Positions 1 to 7,737 of a DNA stretch of 64,000 bases are shown here, one piece after another (position 1 is the first letter of the stretch; each line of letters starts with the position of its first letter). Where the stretch lies: assembly GCF_900102535.1 (NCBI RefSeq), contig NZ_FNBP01000002.1, positions 577,992-641,991 on the forward strand, given 5' to 3'. The translations under genes were made by a program, and so were the position numbers. The notes below the pieces were generated by a model. The model made no database searches. It had not been told where the DNA came from and saw only the letters and a list, made by a program, of their open reading frames with translations. This DNA is from Sulfitobacter delicatus. Lineage in GTDB: Bacteria > Pseudomonadota > Alphaproteobacteria > Rhodobacterales > Rhodobacteraceae.

Positions 1-530
1 TGGGCAATCAGCCAGCCGGTGATCGCATAGATCGAGATCGCAGCGGGCGCAGACCAGATGCGGATCGCCATATATTGCCGCGCCAGCCCTTCGACCTCGT
101 CGGAGGCGGGAGCCACCTGAAAGGACGCCCAGAACAGCGGCAGTTGCAACGCCATGAGCACCAGCCCCGCGCCCGCGCCGATCAGTAAGCCGCGCGTCAA
201 GAGGGCCGCGACCTCGCCCTCTTCTCCATTGCCAGCAGCCTGTGCCGTTAGCCCGACGGTGCCCATGCGCAGAAAGCCGAAAATCCAATAGAGCGCCGAA
301 AGGATGATCGCCCCCAGCCCCACCGCGCCGATGGGGGCCGCTGCGCCCAACTGGCCGACCACGCCGGTATCCACCGCGCCGAGGATCGGCACTGTGGCGT
401 TGGAAATGACGATGGGGATCGCGATCTTGAGCACACGGCGGTGCGTCACCACATCGCGGGCGGCCAGCGTGCCGCGCTCGACCGCCCGCAGATCAGCGTC
501 GGTAAGCGGTTCGGCCTCCGTCTCAGCCAC
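1..530 (-). CDS. MATE family efflux transporter (DinF/NorM-like), 3' part cut by window edge
   Basis: This is the first ~176 residues of a multidrug and toxin extrusion transporter, an inner-membrane antiporter that uses a cation gradient to export organic cations and drugs. After a polar N-terminus of about 35 residues come long hydrophobic segments; the stretch PIVISNATVPILGAVDTGVV and the later FGFLRMGTVGLTAQAAG are typical of MATE helices 1 and 2 in the DinF branch. I chose a GTG start at 530 because the similarity begins soon after it. The start overlaps the stop of the upstream thioesterase gene by 8 bp, so the two are probably translationally coupled and form the end of a three-gene minus-strand operon. 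The C-terminal two thirds lie outside the window, so intactness cannot be judged. Confidence 0.85.
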   Translation of the reverse strand, partial: MAETEAEPLTDADLRAVERGTLAARDVVTHRRVLKIAIPIVISNATVPILGAVDTGVVGQLGAAAPIGAVGLGAIILSALYWIFGFLRMGTVGLTAQAAGNGEEGEVAALLTRGLLIGAGAGLVLMALQLPLFWASFQVAPASDEVEGLARQYMAIRIWSAPAAISIYAITGWLIA

Positions 531-1035
531 GCCGCTGGGGCATTACGAAATGGCCCGTGGCCTGGGCGAAAATGCGGCTGCGGTTGTCCTGCCACGCCTC
601 GACATGCACGCTGGCATAGCGCCGCCCGGAGCGGTTAATCCGCGCGCGCGCATAGGCATCGCGTGGCAGACCAGTGCGCAGGTAATCGACGGTGAAATCA
701 ATCGTTTTGGGCAGACGCGGCAGGTGGTCCCCATCCAGATTGTCGAGATTCAGTGCACCGCTTTCCATGTCTTCCCAGATCAGCCCCCAGCTGAGCGTGA
801 TGATCGCCGTGACCTCCAGAAACGCTGCCGTCGCGCCGCCGTGGAGCGCAGGCAGGATCGGGTTGCCGATAAGTTGGTCGGTATAGGGCATGACGCCAGT
901 CAGCTCATCGCCGCGACGTTCCAACTGGATGCCCAGAAACTGGATGTAGGGCACGCCTTCGACCAGCGCGCGCAGCACCCCGTCGCGGCGTTGTTTGATG
1001 ACCTGAACTGGCTCTGGCTTGCGACGCTCACTCAT
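523..1035 (-). CDS. PaaI-family hotdog thioesterase
   Basis: A 170-residue single hotdog-fold protein of the PaaI/YbgC-like acyl-CoA thioesterase group, expected to hydrolyse acyl-CoA or aryl-CoA thioesters in the cytoplasm. The diagnostic HGG turn is at about residues 65-67 (context PALHGGATAAFLE), followed by an acidic residue (E74) on the central helix, as in active PaaI enzymes. The start overlaps the stop of the preceding thioesterase gene by 4 bp (ATGA), and its own stop overlaps the MATE start. Two divergent hotdog proteins in tandem may form a heteromer or have different substrates; this is inference. The substrate is unknown. Confidence 0.85.
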   Translation of the reverse strand: MSERRKPEPVQVIKQRRDGVLRALVEGVPYIQFLGIQLERRGDELTGVMPYTDQLIGNPILPALHGGATAAFLEVTAIITLSWGLIWEDMESGALNLDNLDGDHLPRLPKTIDFTVDYLRTGLPRDAYARARINRSGRRYASVHVEAWQDNRSRIFAQATGHFVMPQRRG

Positions 1036-1454
1036 TTGTGGCCCTCCACGGTGAAAGTGCCTGTTGCGGTAGCCACAAGGTTCTCGGCGTCCTCATCCGT
1101 CGCCGTGGCGCGGACGAACGCTACCGAGCGGGTCACGTGATAGCAGGTCGCGCGTGTGGTGATGGACTGACCGGGGGTCGCAGCGCGCAGGTATTCAATG
1201 CGCAGGTCCATCGTCGCCGTGGCCGCCGGGTTGCTCGGGTGGCTCATCACCGCAGCACCACAGCAGGTGTCCATCAGGGCGGAGACCGCGCCGCCGTGAA
1301 TCACCCCGGTCTTGGGGTCACCGATCAGCTTCTCATCGTAAGGCATGGTGATCTCGGCAGAGCCATCGCCCAAATCACGCAGTTCCATGCCAAGCGCCAT
1401 GGAATGCGGCAGGGCCTGAATGAACTGGCGCGCCATTTTTAACTTGTCCGACAT
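1032..1454 (-). CDS. PaaI-family hotdog thioesterase, first gene of operon
   Basis: A 140-residue hotdog-fold thioesterase. HGG is at residues 53-55 (context TGVIHGGAVSALMDTCCG) with D62 on the following helix, matching the catalytic arrangement of PaaI-like acyl-CoA thioesterases. The open frame extends upstream to 1634, but the ATG at 1454 (MSDKLKM) is preferred: the upstream part has no similarity to the family and runs into the divergent MerR gene. A weak purine-rich site (GAGGGACCG) precedes it. The gene leads a minus-strand operon with a second thioesterase and a MATE transporter and is divergent from a MerR regulator, which may control it. Confidence 0.85.
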   Translation of the reverse strand: MSDKLKMARQFIQALPHSMALGMELRDLGDGSAEITMPYDEKLIGDPKTGVIHGGAVSALMDTCCGAAVMSHPSNPAATATMDLRIEYLRAATPGQSITTRATCYHVTRSVAFVRATATDEDAENLVATATGTFTVEGHK

Positions 1455-1572
1455 GCGGTCCGGTCCCTCGCGGCTGGTTTTACCCTTTATCACGGGGGGA
1501 TAGCGAAAGGGCAAGAGCACCGGTTGCGCATCCCTGCCGCTGACCATAGTTTGCCCGCAGGGAGTAGATGCT

Positions 1573-1953
1573 TTGGATGATGAACGCCTGACTTTCAAAG
1601 AGATGTGCGCGGCTTTCGATGTGACGCCACGCACCCTGCGCTATTACGAATATATCGAATTGCTGCAGCCGCACCGCGAAGGGCGGTCCCGCTTCTATGG
1701 CCCGCGCGAGCGCGCCCGGATGAAGCTGATCCTGCGCGGCCGCAAGTTCGGCTTTGCGCTGGAAGACATCCGCCAGTGGCTGCTGATCTATGAGAAAGAA
1801 GGCACCGAGGCGCAGATGCGCGCTTGGGTGACGATGGCGGATGGGCAGTTGGAAGAACTGGCCGAGCAGCGCGCGCAGTTAGACGAGGCTATGGCCGAGT
1901 TGCAAAAGCTGCGCGACGATACGGCTGCGGCGATCGGACAGGAGTCCGCCTGA
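1573..1953 (+). CDS. MerR family transcriptional regulator (LiuR-like)
   Basis: A 126-residue MerR-type DNA-binding protein. The N-terminal winged helix-turn-helix covers about residues 6-75, with the signature TPRTLRYYE at 18-26; residues 80-120 form the usual dimerising coiled coil. There is no cysteine-rich effector site, so it is not a metal sensor. It closely resembles the MerR gene at 3275, and both belong to the short MerR type that controls acyl-CoA catabolism (LiuR-like); this family assignment is from recognition. The start is TTG at 1573, placed by the GGGAG at 1559-1563; ATG at 1568 is out of frame. It is divergent from the thioesterase/MATE operon, its most likely target. Confidence 0.85.
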   Translation: MDDERLTFKEMCAAFDVTPRTLRYYEYIELLQPHREGRSRFYGPRERARMKLILRGRKFGFALEDIRQWLLIYEKEGTEAQMRAWVTMADGQLEELAEQRAQLDEAMAELQKLRDDTAAAIGQESA

Positions 1954-1971
1954 CCAGTCGGACCCCGTCGA

Positions 1972-2217
1972 TTACTGGTTCCGGCGCGGCGTCAGTTGCG
2001 TGATCAACAGCTGCAAGTCGGCCACCACCCGGATCATATCAGAAACCGTGTCATTATTGGCGTGACCTGCCAGATCAAAAGCGCCGCTTTCGACCAGATC
2101 GGACGCGGCTTTCAGATCGCGCAGAACGCGCGCTTTGGTGTCATCCTGTGCGCCAGTTGGCCGCGCAGAGACATTGGCACCCTCTGCGGGATGCTTAATG
2201 CTTTGCTGCTTAGACAT
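1972..2217 (-). CDS. Hypothetical protein, 81 aa
   Basis: I do not recognise this protein. It is a small, hydrophilic polypeptide with a disordered-looking N-terminal third rich in Ser, Ala, Gln and Lys, and a C-terminal helix-forming part (about residues 35-75: DTKARVLRDLKAASDLVES and following). It has no signal peptide, membrane segment or cysteine. The ATG at 2217 is chosen over upstream in-frame codons because AAGGG lies 8 bp before it. It sits alone between the MerR gene (convergent, 18 bp away) and the luxR-type gene (same strand, 105 bp upstream), so co-transcription with the latter is possible. The last bases contain CGGCGCGGCG-type repeats but no clear terminator. Confidence 0.6.
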   Translation of the reverse strand: MSKQQSIKHPAEGANVSARPTGAQDDTKARVLRDLKAASDLVESGAFDLAGHANNDTVSDMIRVVADLQLLITQLTPRRNQ

Positions 2218-2322
2218 GCTCGAACCCTTGTTAGGTAAGGCTACCTTCTTAAGACCGGGCCTGTTTCGAGTCTTGTCCCGCAACCACGTGACAACCAATA
2301 GCCGAACCAATTCGACAAAGGT

Positions 2323-3069
2323 TTATGATCGATCCCGTTTCGGCTTACGCAGCAGCCCTGCCCCCAAGCCGCGGATCGCAGCCGTGGTACGGTCGTTAAC
2401 TTCAAGCTTGGAAAAAATGCGGCGCACATTGGTGTCTACTGTATGCGGGGAAATACCCAAGATCTCGGCAATCACCCCGTTGCTTTTGCCGGTGGCGATC
2501 CACTCCAGCACTTCGATCTCTCGCGGGGACAGACCCGCATCGCGCGCCTCAACGTCTTCCATCATGACAGAATAGCGCAGATGCGCGGTCTGGGCGGCGC
2601 TGTGCAGGGTAAAGATGTCGTTCTTGGAAAGCTCAGGTGCGTCCGGACCAAAACCGAGGTTAACGACCGCCGCCGCCCCTTGCGGTCCGTGAACATGAAC
2701 CGCCAAACCACCGTGGGGGCGCAACTGCTGCAACCTGCGCATATAGACCTGTTCAGTCTTTGTCAGCCGCGTGAGCTCTTCGACTTCGGACCAGTAGAAT
2801 GGGGCCATGCGCCGCCGCGCGAGATTCTCGATCGGGCTGGTCTTTAACTGATCCGGGTCCAGTATCTCCGACGTCCAGCGGACCGCATCGGTAACGCTGA
2901 GATCGCGTTCGAACTGAACCGCCGTGGCCTCACTATTGTCGCCATGGTAGCTCACCAAATGGATGCCAAAGCCGGAGTAGAAGTTCAGGCCGCATCGCGA
3001 CAGTGCCACACCATCCTCAGCCTCAGCACAGCATTGCGCAAAGTGATCTAACGAGATTCTCTTTGACAT
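2323..3069 (-). CDS. LuxR family regulator with autoinducer-binding-like domain (solo)
   Basis: A 248-residue cytoplasmic transcription factor. Residues about 15-165 resemble the autoinducer-binding domain of LuxR proteins, and the C-terminus (about 180-240) is a GerE-type helix-turn-helix: LSPREIEVLEWIATGKSN, then IAEILGISPHTVDTNVRRIF and a KL.V.DRT.A segment. The conserved Trp/Tyr/Asp set of classical acyl-homoserine-lactone receptors is only partly recognisable, so the ligand may not be an AHL. No luxI-type synthase is present in the window, so it is a solo LuxR here. It is divergent from the MerR-led fatty-acid oxidation cluster; the 205-bp spacer holds two palindromic candidate operators. 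Confidence 0.85.
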   Translation of the reverse strand: MSKRISLDHFAQCCAEAEDGVALSRCGLNFYSGFGIHLVSYHGDNSEATAVQFERDLSVTDAVRWTSEILDPDQLKTSPIENLARRRMAPFYWSEVEELTRLTKTEQVYMRRLQQLRPHGGLAVHVHGPQGAAAVVNLGFGPDAPELSKNDIFTLHSAAQTAHLRYSVMMEDVEARDAGLSPREIEVLEWIATGKSNGVIAEILGISPHTVDTNVRRIFSKLEVNDRTTAAIRGLGAGLLRKPKRDRS

Positions 3070-3143
3070 GCACCGCCTCAGTTTGCCTGCGCCGTTTCGT
3101 CAAAGGTGCCTTTTTACTGAGGCACCCGGCAACTGGTATTCGG

Positions 3144-3155
3144 CGTAATATTACG
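3144..3155. promoter_or_regulatory. Perfect 12-bp palindrome CGTAATATTACG, candidate operator
   Basis: A perfect inverted repeat in the divergent spacer between the luxR-type and merR genes, 75 bp upstream of the luxR-type start. Its AT-rich centre stands out in this GC-rich DNA. It could be an autoregulatory site for the LuxR-type protein or an extended promoter element. The binder is unknown. Confidence 0.4.
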
Positions 3156-3192
3156 TGTTGCTGCCCGATTTAGAAAGTGACGCAACGTATCG

Positions 3193-3208
3193 CTTACGTC
3201 AACGTCAA
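3193..3208. promoter_or_regulatory. Candidate MerR/LiuR-type operator
   Basis: The sequence CTTACGT-CA-ACGTCAA is an imperfect palindrome of two ACGT half sites separated by 2 bp with A/T-rich flanks, about 70 bp upstream of the merR start. This layout resembles what I recall of the operator of LiuR-type MerR regulators of branched-chain and fatty acyl-CoA catabolism. The downstream gene encodes such a regulator followed by acyl-CoA dehydrogenases, so autoregulation of the cluster is plausible. Inferred from sequence only. Confidence 0.45.
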
Positions 3209-3274
3209 CTTCCATTGTAAGAGCAGAGCAAGTCCCCACCTGAAGTCCTGTAATGACGCTCGGAGAGACATGAA

Positions 3275-3676
3275 ATGACCGCCGACACCCTGACCATCCG
3301 CCAGATGTGCGACGCCTTTGAGGTGACCCCGCGCACTCTGCGCTTTTACGAGGCGAAAGAGCTGCTCTTCCCGCTGCGGGAAGGTCAAAAACGCCTGTTC
3401 ACCAAAAGCGACCGTGCCCGGCTCAAGCTGATCCTGCGCGGCAAACGCTTTGGCTTCAGCCTCGAAGAAATCCGCCAGTTGCTCGACCTCTACCACATGG
3501 GCGACCAGCAGCAGACCCAGATCGCCGCCGCCTATGACGTGGCCCGCGCCCGTCTGGCCGATCTCGAATCCCGCCGCGATGAGCTGAACGAGGCGATTGA
3601 TGACCTCAAAGACCAGCTGAAATGGGGGGAAAAGATGATCGCCTCCATGAACCAGCCGCGTCGCGCCGCCGAATAA
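3275..3676 (+). CDS. MerR family regulator heading the acyl-CoA oxidation cluster (LiuR-like)
   Basis: A 133-residue MerR-type regulator with the winged HTH at about residues 6-75 (TPRTLRFYE at 18-26, then RLKLILRGKRFGFSLEEIRQ) and a C-terminal coiled coil (about 82-125). It lacks metal-binding cysteines. It is clearly paralogous to the MerR at 1573. It lies 58 bp upstream of the first acyl-CoA dehydrogenase gene on the same strand, so it is probably the local regulator of the fatty-acyl-CoA oxidation genes, responding to an acyl-CoA. The ATG at 3275 follows CGGAGAG at 3261-3267. A LiuR-like palindrome lies upstream. Confidence 0.85.
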   Translation: MTADTLTIRQMCDAFEVTPRTLRFYEAKELLFPLREGQKRLFTKSDRARLKLILRGKRFGFSLEEIRQLLDLYHMGDQQQTQIAAAYDVARARLADLESRRDELNEAIDDLKDQLKWGEKMIASMNQPRRAAE

Positions 3677-3734
3677 ACCTAGCGGCTCCGCGCCGCGCCA
3701 CGACATCCATAAAAAGACCACCCGGAGAGCATAG

Positions 3735-5516
3735 ATGCCCAGCTACACAGCCCCCACCAAAGACCTGCAATTTGTCCTGCATGACGTGCTGAAAGTCACC
3801 GAAAGCCAGACCCCCGGCTATGACGAGCTGGAGCCTGATTTCACCTCCGCCATTTTGGACGAAGCGGGCAAGCTGACCTCCGAAGTCCTCGCCCCGCTGA
3901 ACGCCGTGGGCGACAAGGAAGGCTGCCGTTTGGAGAATGGCGTGGTCTATACGCCGAAAGGTTTCAAAGAAGCCTTTGAGAAGGTCAAAGAAGGCGGCTG
4001 GCCCGGTCTCGACATGCCCGAACAGTACGGTGGGCAGAACATGCCCTATGTCATGGGCACCGCCGTGGGCGAAATGTTCTCCGCCGCCAACCAAGCCTTC
4101 ACCATGTACCAGGGCCTGACCCACGGCGCCGCCTCCGCGATCCTCGCCCATGGCACCGACGCGCAGAAAGACACCTACCTGCCCAAGATGGTCTCCTGCG
4201 AATGGACCGGCACCATGAACCTGACCGAGCCGCATTGCGGCACCGATCTGGGCCTGATGCGCACCAAAGCCGCGCCGCAGGACGACGGCAGCTACAAAAT
4301 CTCCGGCCAGAAGATTTTCATCTCGTCCGGTGAGCACGACATGGCCGACAACATCATCCATCTGGTGCTGGCCAAGATCGAAGGCGGCCCGGAAGGCATC
4401 AAAGGCGTGTCGCTCTTCATCGTGCCCAAGTTCATGGTCAATGAAGACGGCTCCTTGGGCGAGCGCAACGGCGTCTCCGTCGGCTCCATCGAAGAAAAGA
4501 TGGGCATCCACGGCAACTCCACCTGCGTGATGAACTACGACGGCGCTACCGGCTATCTACTGGGCACCGAGCACAAGGGCATGCGCGCCATGTTCACCAT
4601 GATGAACGAAGCCCGCGTCGGCGTTGGCATGCAGGGACTGGCGCAGGCCGATGTGGCCTACCAAAACGCCGTGATCTACGCCAACGACCGCCTTCAGGGC
4701 CGTGCCGTCACCGGGGCTGAGTTCCCTGACAAGCCCGCCGATCCGCTGATCGTGCACCCCGACATCCGCCGCTCGCTGATGGACCAGAAAAGCTTCGTCG
4801 AAGCCGCCCGCGCCTTCATCCTCTGGGGCGCCACCATGATCGACGCCGCCCACCGCGCCGATGACAAAGACGCCGATGGTCTCGTCTCCCTGCTGACCCC
4901 GGTCATCAAAGGCTTCCTGACCGACCAAGGTTACGACATGACCGTGAAGGCCCAGCAGGTCTACGGCGGCCATGGCTATATCGAAGAATGGGGCATGTCC
5001 CAGTTCACCCGCGACGCCCGCATCGCCCAGATCTACGAAGGTGCCAACGGCGTCCAAGCGCTCGACCTCGTGGGCCGCAAATTGGCCCAAGACGGCGGCA
5101 AGCATGTCATGGCCTTCTTTGACCTGATCAAAGGCTTCATCAAGGACAACGCCGGCCAAGACGCCGAGTTCGACGCGGCCTTCCTTGACCCACTGAAAGC
5201 GGCCAGCAAAGACCTGCAATCGGCGGGTATGTATTTCATGCAAAACGGCATGAAGAACCCGAACCACGCGCTCGCAGGGTCGAACGACTTCATGCATATG
5301 TTCGGCCATGTCTGCTTGGGTCTGATGTGGGCCAAGATGGGTCTGGCGGCGAAAGAAGCCCTGAAGAACGGCAGCGGTGACGCCGCGTTCTACGAGACGA
5401 AGCTCGCGACCGGGCGCTACTATATGGCACGGCAGCTGCCTGCGACGGCCCTGCACCTGACCCGCATCCAATCCGGCGCGGACACGGTCATGGCATTGGA
5501 GGCCGCAAACTTCTAA
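3735..5516 (+). CDS. Acyl-CoA dehydrogenase, long form (DmdC-like / AidB-like C-terminal extension)
   Basis: A 593-residue FAD-dependent acyl-CoA dehydrogenase that introduces the alpha,beta double bond in acyl-CoA. The N-terminal domain (about 40-160) is followed by the beta domain with the conserved [13 protein letters not shown], then the C-terminal helical domain; the family's usual catalytic glutamate is E435 in [10 protein letters not shown]. The last ~130 residues are an extra C-terminal domain. This length and the N-terminus ([19 protein letters not shown]) match the group containing 3-methylmercaptopropionyl-CoA dehydrogenase (DmdC) of DMSP demethylation, but the same group includes medium/long-chain enzymes, so the substrate is undecided. 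The ATG at 3735 follows CCGGAGAG. It is the first structural gene of the cluster. Confidence 0.9.
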   Translation: MPSYTAPTKDLQFVLHDVLKVTESQTPGYDELEPDFTSAILDEAGKLTSEVLAPLNAVGDKEGCRLENGVVYTPKGFKEAFEKVKEGGWPGLDMPEQYGGQNMPYVMGTAVGEMFSAANQAFTMYQGLTHGAASAILAHGTDAQKDTYLPKMVSCEWTGTMNLTEPHCGTDLGLMRTKAAPQDDGSYKISGQKIFISSGEHDMADNIIHLVLAKIEGGPEGIKGVSLFIVPKFMVNEDGSLGERNGVSVGSIEEKMGIHGNSTCVMNYDGATGYLLGTEHKGMRAMFTMMNEARVGVGMQGLAQADVAYQNAVIYANDRLQGRAVTGAEFPDKPADPLIVHPDIRRSLMDQKSFVEAARAFILWGATMIDAAHRADDKDADGLVSLLTPVIKGFLTDQGYDMTVKAQQVYGGHGYIEEWGMSQFTRDARIAQIYEGANGVQALDLVGRKLAQDGGKHVMAFFDLIKGFIKDNAGQDAEFDAAFLDPLKAASKDLQSAGMYFMQNGMKNPNHALAGSNDFMHMFGHVCLGLMWAKMGLAAKEALKNGSGDAAFYETKLATGRYYMARQLPATALHLTRIQSGADTVMALEAANF

Positions 5517-5566
5517 AACGGGTGGTGGGGGCCTGTCCCCCACCCTGCCCAACACCCGGAGAGACC

Positions 5567-5779
5567 ATGCCCAAACGCTTCCGCCTGACCCGCCGCTTCC
5601 CCGTCGCCATGACCGAAGAAGGCTACCGCAGGCTCAAGAAGTTCAGCACGGATGCAGGTCTTGATGAAGGGGAAGCACTGTCGTTCCTGTTCGAGAATTT
5701 CAACTCGGTCATGAACGAAGAAAACCTGACTACGCGGCTGCGCCTGTTCAACGCCGAACTGGAAAGCCGCAAACGCTGA
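5567..5779 (+). CDS. Small conserved-looking protein between two acyl-CoA dehydrogenases, 70 aa
   Basis: I do not recognise a named family. The 70-residue product is basic at both ends ([13 protein letters not shown]... and ...AELESRKR) with a strand-like start and two predicted helices (about 15-27 and 32-65). The shape suggests a ribbon-helix-helix-like or small partner protein, but no motif proves this. The ATG at 5567 is chosen because CCGGAGAG lies 6 bp before it; the open frame extends upstream to 5522 without such a site. It ends 17 bp before the next acyl-CoA dehydrogenase, which has its own GGGGAGGGG site, so it is clearly within the operon. A role tied to acyl-CoA oxidation is inferred from position only. 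Confidence 0.7.
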   Translation: MPKRFRLTRRFPVAMTEEGYRRLKKFSTDAGLDEGEALSFLFENFNSVMNEENLTTRLRLFNAELESRKR

Positions 5780-5796
5780 ACCCTGGGGAGGGGCGG

Positions 5797-6948
5797 ATGA
5801 CGCAAAGCAAAACATCCACATGGATGACCGACGAACACCAGATGATCGCCGATATGTCGGCGCAGTTCATCAACACCGAATGGGCGCCCAAATTCGAGAA
5901 ATGGCGCAAACAGGGTCAGATGGACCGCGAGACTTGGGCCCAAGCCGGTGAGCTCGGCCTGCTCTGCCCCTCGGTGCCCGAAGAATACGGCGGCGCAGGC
6001 GGTGACTTTGGCCACGAAGCCGCGATCCTGATCGAAGGCTCCCGCGCCAACCTCGCCTCTTGGGGCCACGGCATCCATTCGGGCATCGTCGCGCATTACA
6101 TCCTCGCCTATGGCACCGAAGACCAAAAGAAACGTTGGCTGCCCAAAATGGTCTCCGGCGAGCTGGTCGGCGCACTGGCGATGACCGAACCCTCCACCGG
6201 CTCGGACGTGCAGCGGATCAAGACCAAGGCCGTGCGCGACGGCAACGCCTATAAGCTTTCCGGCCAAAAGACCTTCATCACCAACGGCCAACACGCCAAT
6301 CTGATCATCGTTGCTGCCAAGACCGACCCCAAAGAAGGCTCCAAAGGCGTCTCACTGGTCGTCGTCGAAACCGATGGCGCTCAAGGTTTCCAACGCGGCC
6401 GCAACCTCGACAAAATCGGCCTGCACGCCGCCGACACCTCCGAGCTCTTCTTCGACAACGTCGAAATCCCGCCCGAAAACATCCTCGGTCAAGACGAGGG
6501 CCAAGGCTTCTACCAGATGATGCGGCAACTCCCCCAAGAGCGCCTCATCATCGGCTGCGGTGCGGTGGGCGCCATGGAAGGCGCGGTCGCGCGCACGATC
6601 GCTTACTGCAAAGAACGTGAAGCCTTCGGCGGCCCGCTGACCCAGTTTCAAAACACCCGCTTCCAACTGGCCGAAGTGAAAACCAAAACTGCCGTCTCCC
6701 GCGCTTTCCTCGACGAATGCATCGCCGAGCACCTGCGCGGCGAGCTGACCGTCGATAAGGCCGCGATGCAGAAATACTGGCTCACCGACACCCAAGGCGA
6801 AGTGCTTGACGCCTGCTTGCAACTGCACGGCGGCTACGGCTTCATGCAAGAATACGCCGTCGGTGAAATGTGGGCCGACGCGCGGGTGCAACGCATCTAT
6901 GGTGGCACCAATGAGATCATGAAGGAACTGATCGCGCGCAGCCTTTAA
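5797..6948 (+). CDS. Acyl-CoA dehydrogenase, 383 aa
   Basis: A standard-length FAD-dependent acyl-CoA dehydrogenase. The FAD/substrate segment [14 protein letters not shown], the [13 protein letters not shown] strand and the C-terminal [11 protein letters not shown] are all present. The position where medium-chain enzymes carry the catalytic Glu is glycine here (G369 in RIYGGTNE), while E248 in LPQERLIIG occupies the site used in isovaleryl-CoA and long-chain dehydrogenases. It should therefore be active, with the base on the other helix, favouring branched or longer substrates; the substrate choice is inference. The ATG follows a strong GGGGAGGGG. It is the third structural gene of the cluster, 17 bp after the 70-aa gene. 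Confidence 0.92.
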   Translation: MTQSKTSTWMTDEHQMIADMSAQFINTEWAPKFEKWRKQGQMDRETWAQAGELGLLCPSVPEEYGGAGGDFGHEAAILIEGSRANLASWGHGIHSGIVAHYILAYGTEDQKKRWLPKMVSGELVGALAMTEPSTGSDVQRIKTKAVRDGNAYKLSGQKTFITNGQHANLIIVAAKTDPKEGSKGVSLVVVETDGAQGFQRGRNLDKIGLHAADTSELFFDNVEIPPENILGQDEGQGFYQMMRQLPQERLIIGCGAVGAMEGAVARTIAYCKEREAFGGPLTQFQNTRFQLAEVKTKTAVSRAFLDECIAEHLRGELTVDKAAMQKYWLTDTQGEVLDACLQLHGGYGFMQEYAVGEMWADARVQRIYGGTNEIMKELIARSL

Positions 6949-6977
6949 CCGCGCGCGTACCGAAAGCGCAGCGCAGA

Positions 6978-7037
6978 GGTATTTAAGAAAGGATGAAGAT
7001 AAGGCCCCCCTGCCCCCTTCATCCTTTTACAAATACC
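6978..7037. repeat. Long imperfect inverted repeat (~60 nt hairpin)
   Basis: Arms GGTATTT (6978-6984) and AAATACC (7031-7037) enclose a second pair of arms, AAAGGATGAAG (6988-6998) and CTTCATCCTTT (7017-7027), around a C-rich loop. It lies in the 133-bp spacer between the acyl-CoA dehydrogenase and GST genes. It may be an intra-operon RNA processing or terminator-like structure. The arms resemble an intergenic element I recall from other Roseobacter genomes; this needs a search. Confidence 0.6.
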
Positions 7038-7081
7038 GTCCGACGGCGCTGCGGGCGATGACATTTGAGGAGGATAGACAC

Positions 7082-7720
7082 GTGACCATTCAACTTTATT
7101 GCTTTGGCGAATCCGGCAATGCCTATAAGGCGGCGCTTGCATTGGAACTTTCAGGTCTGGACTGGGAGCCGGTGAAGGTCGACTTTTTCGGCGGCCAGAC
7201 GCGGCAGCCGGACTACCGCGAACAGATCAACAATATGGGCGAAGCGCCGGTGATGATTGATGGCGATCTGCGGCTCACGCAATCGGGTGTCATTCAGGAT
7301 TACGTCGCGGAAAAGTCAGGCAAATTCGGCGGCCGCGACGCGACGGAACGCCGCGAAATCCTGCGGTGGGTGTTGTGGGATAACCACAAACTCAGCTCTG
7401 TCGCCGGGATGACCCGTTTCTTGATGAACTTCCTGCCCGAAGACAAACGCCCCGCCGAGGTCATTGCCTTTAACCAAGGCCGGCTCAAGGCGGCCTACGG
7501 CGTGCTGAATGACCATCTCGACGGCCGCGACTGGATCGTGGGCGATGAGTTAACAAACGCAGACCTCAGCTGCTGCGGGTATCTTTATTACCCCGAGCCT
7601 TTTGGCTTTGACCGCAGCGACTGGCCCCATATCGACGCGTGGCTCACGCGTTTGAGCGAAACACCGGGCTGGAAAGCCCCATACGACCTGATGCCCGGCA
7701 GCCCTGCTGACCGCGCTTGA
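7082..7720 (+). CDS. Glutathione S-transferase family protein
   Basis: A 212-residue cytosolic GST. The N-terminal thioredoxin-like domain (about 1-78) has LYCFGESGNAYKAALALELSG, the cis-proline context MGEAPVMIDGD and the glutathione-contacting LTQSGVIQDY; the C-terminal helical domain follows. GSTs conjugate or transfer glutathione, and several isomerise or reduce substrates. The GTG at 7082 is preferred to the upstream ATG at 7058 because the strong AGGAGG at about 7069-7074 would lie inside the longer form. Its place between an acyl-CoA dehydrogenase and a thiolase suggests detoxification of reactive enoyl-CoA or peroxide by-products, which is inference. The exact class is not assigned. 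Confidence 0.85.
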   Translation: MTIQLYCFGESGNAYKAALALELSGLDWEPVKVDFFGGQTRQPDYREQINNMGEAPVMIDGDLRLTQSGVIQDYVAEKSGKFGGRDATERREILRWVLWDNHKLSSVAGMTRFLMNFLPEDKRPAEVIAFNQGRLKAAYGVLNDHLDGRDWIVGDELTNADLSCCGYLYYPEPFGFDRSDWPHIDAWLTRLSETPGWKAPYDLMPGSPADRA

Positions 7721-7737
7721 TCCCGGAGGACATGAAC

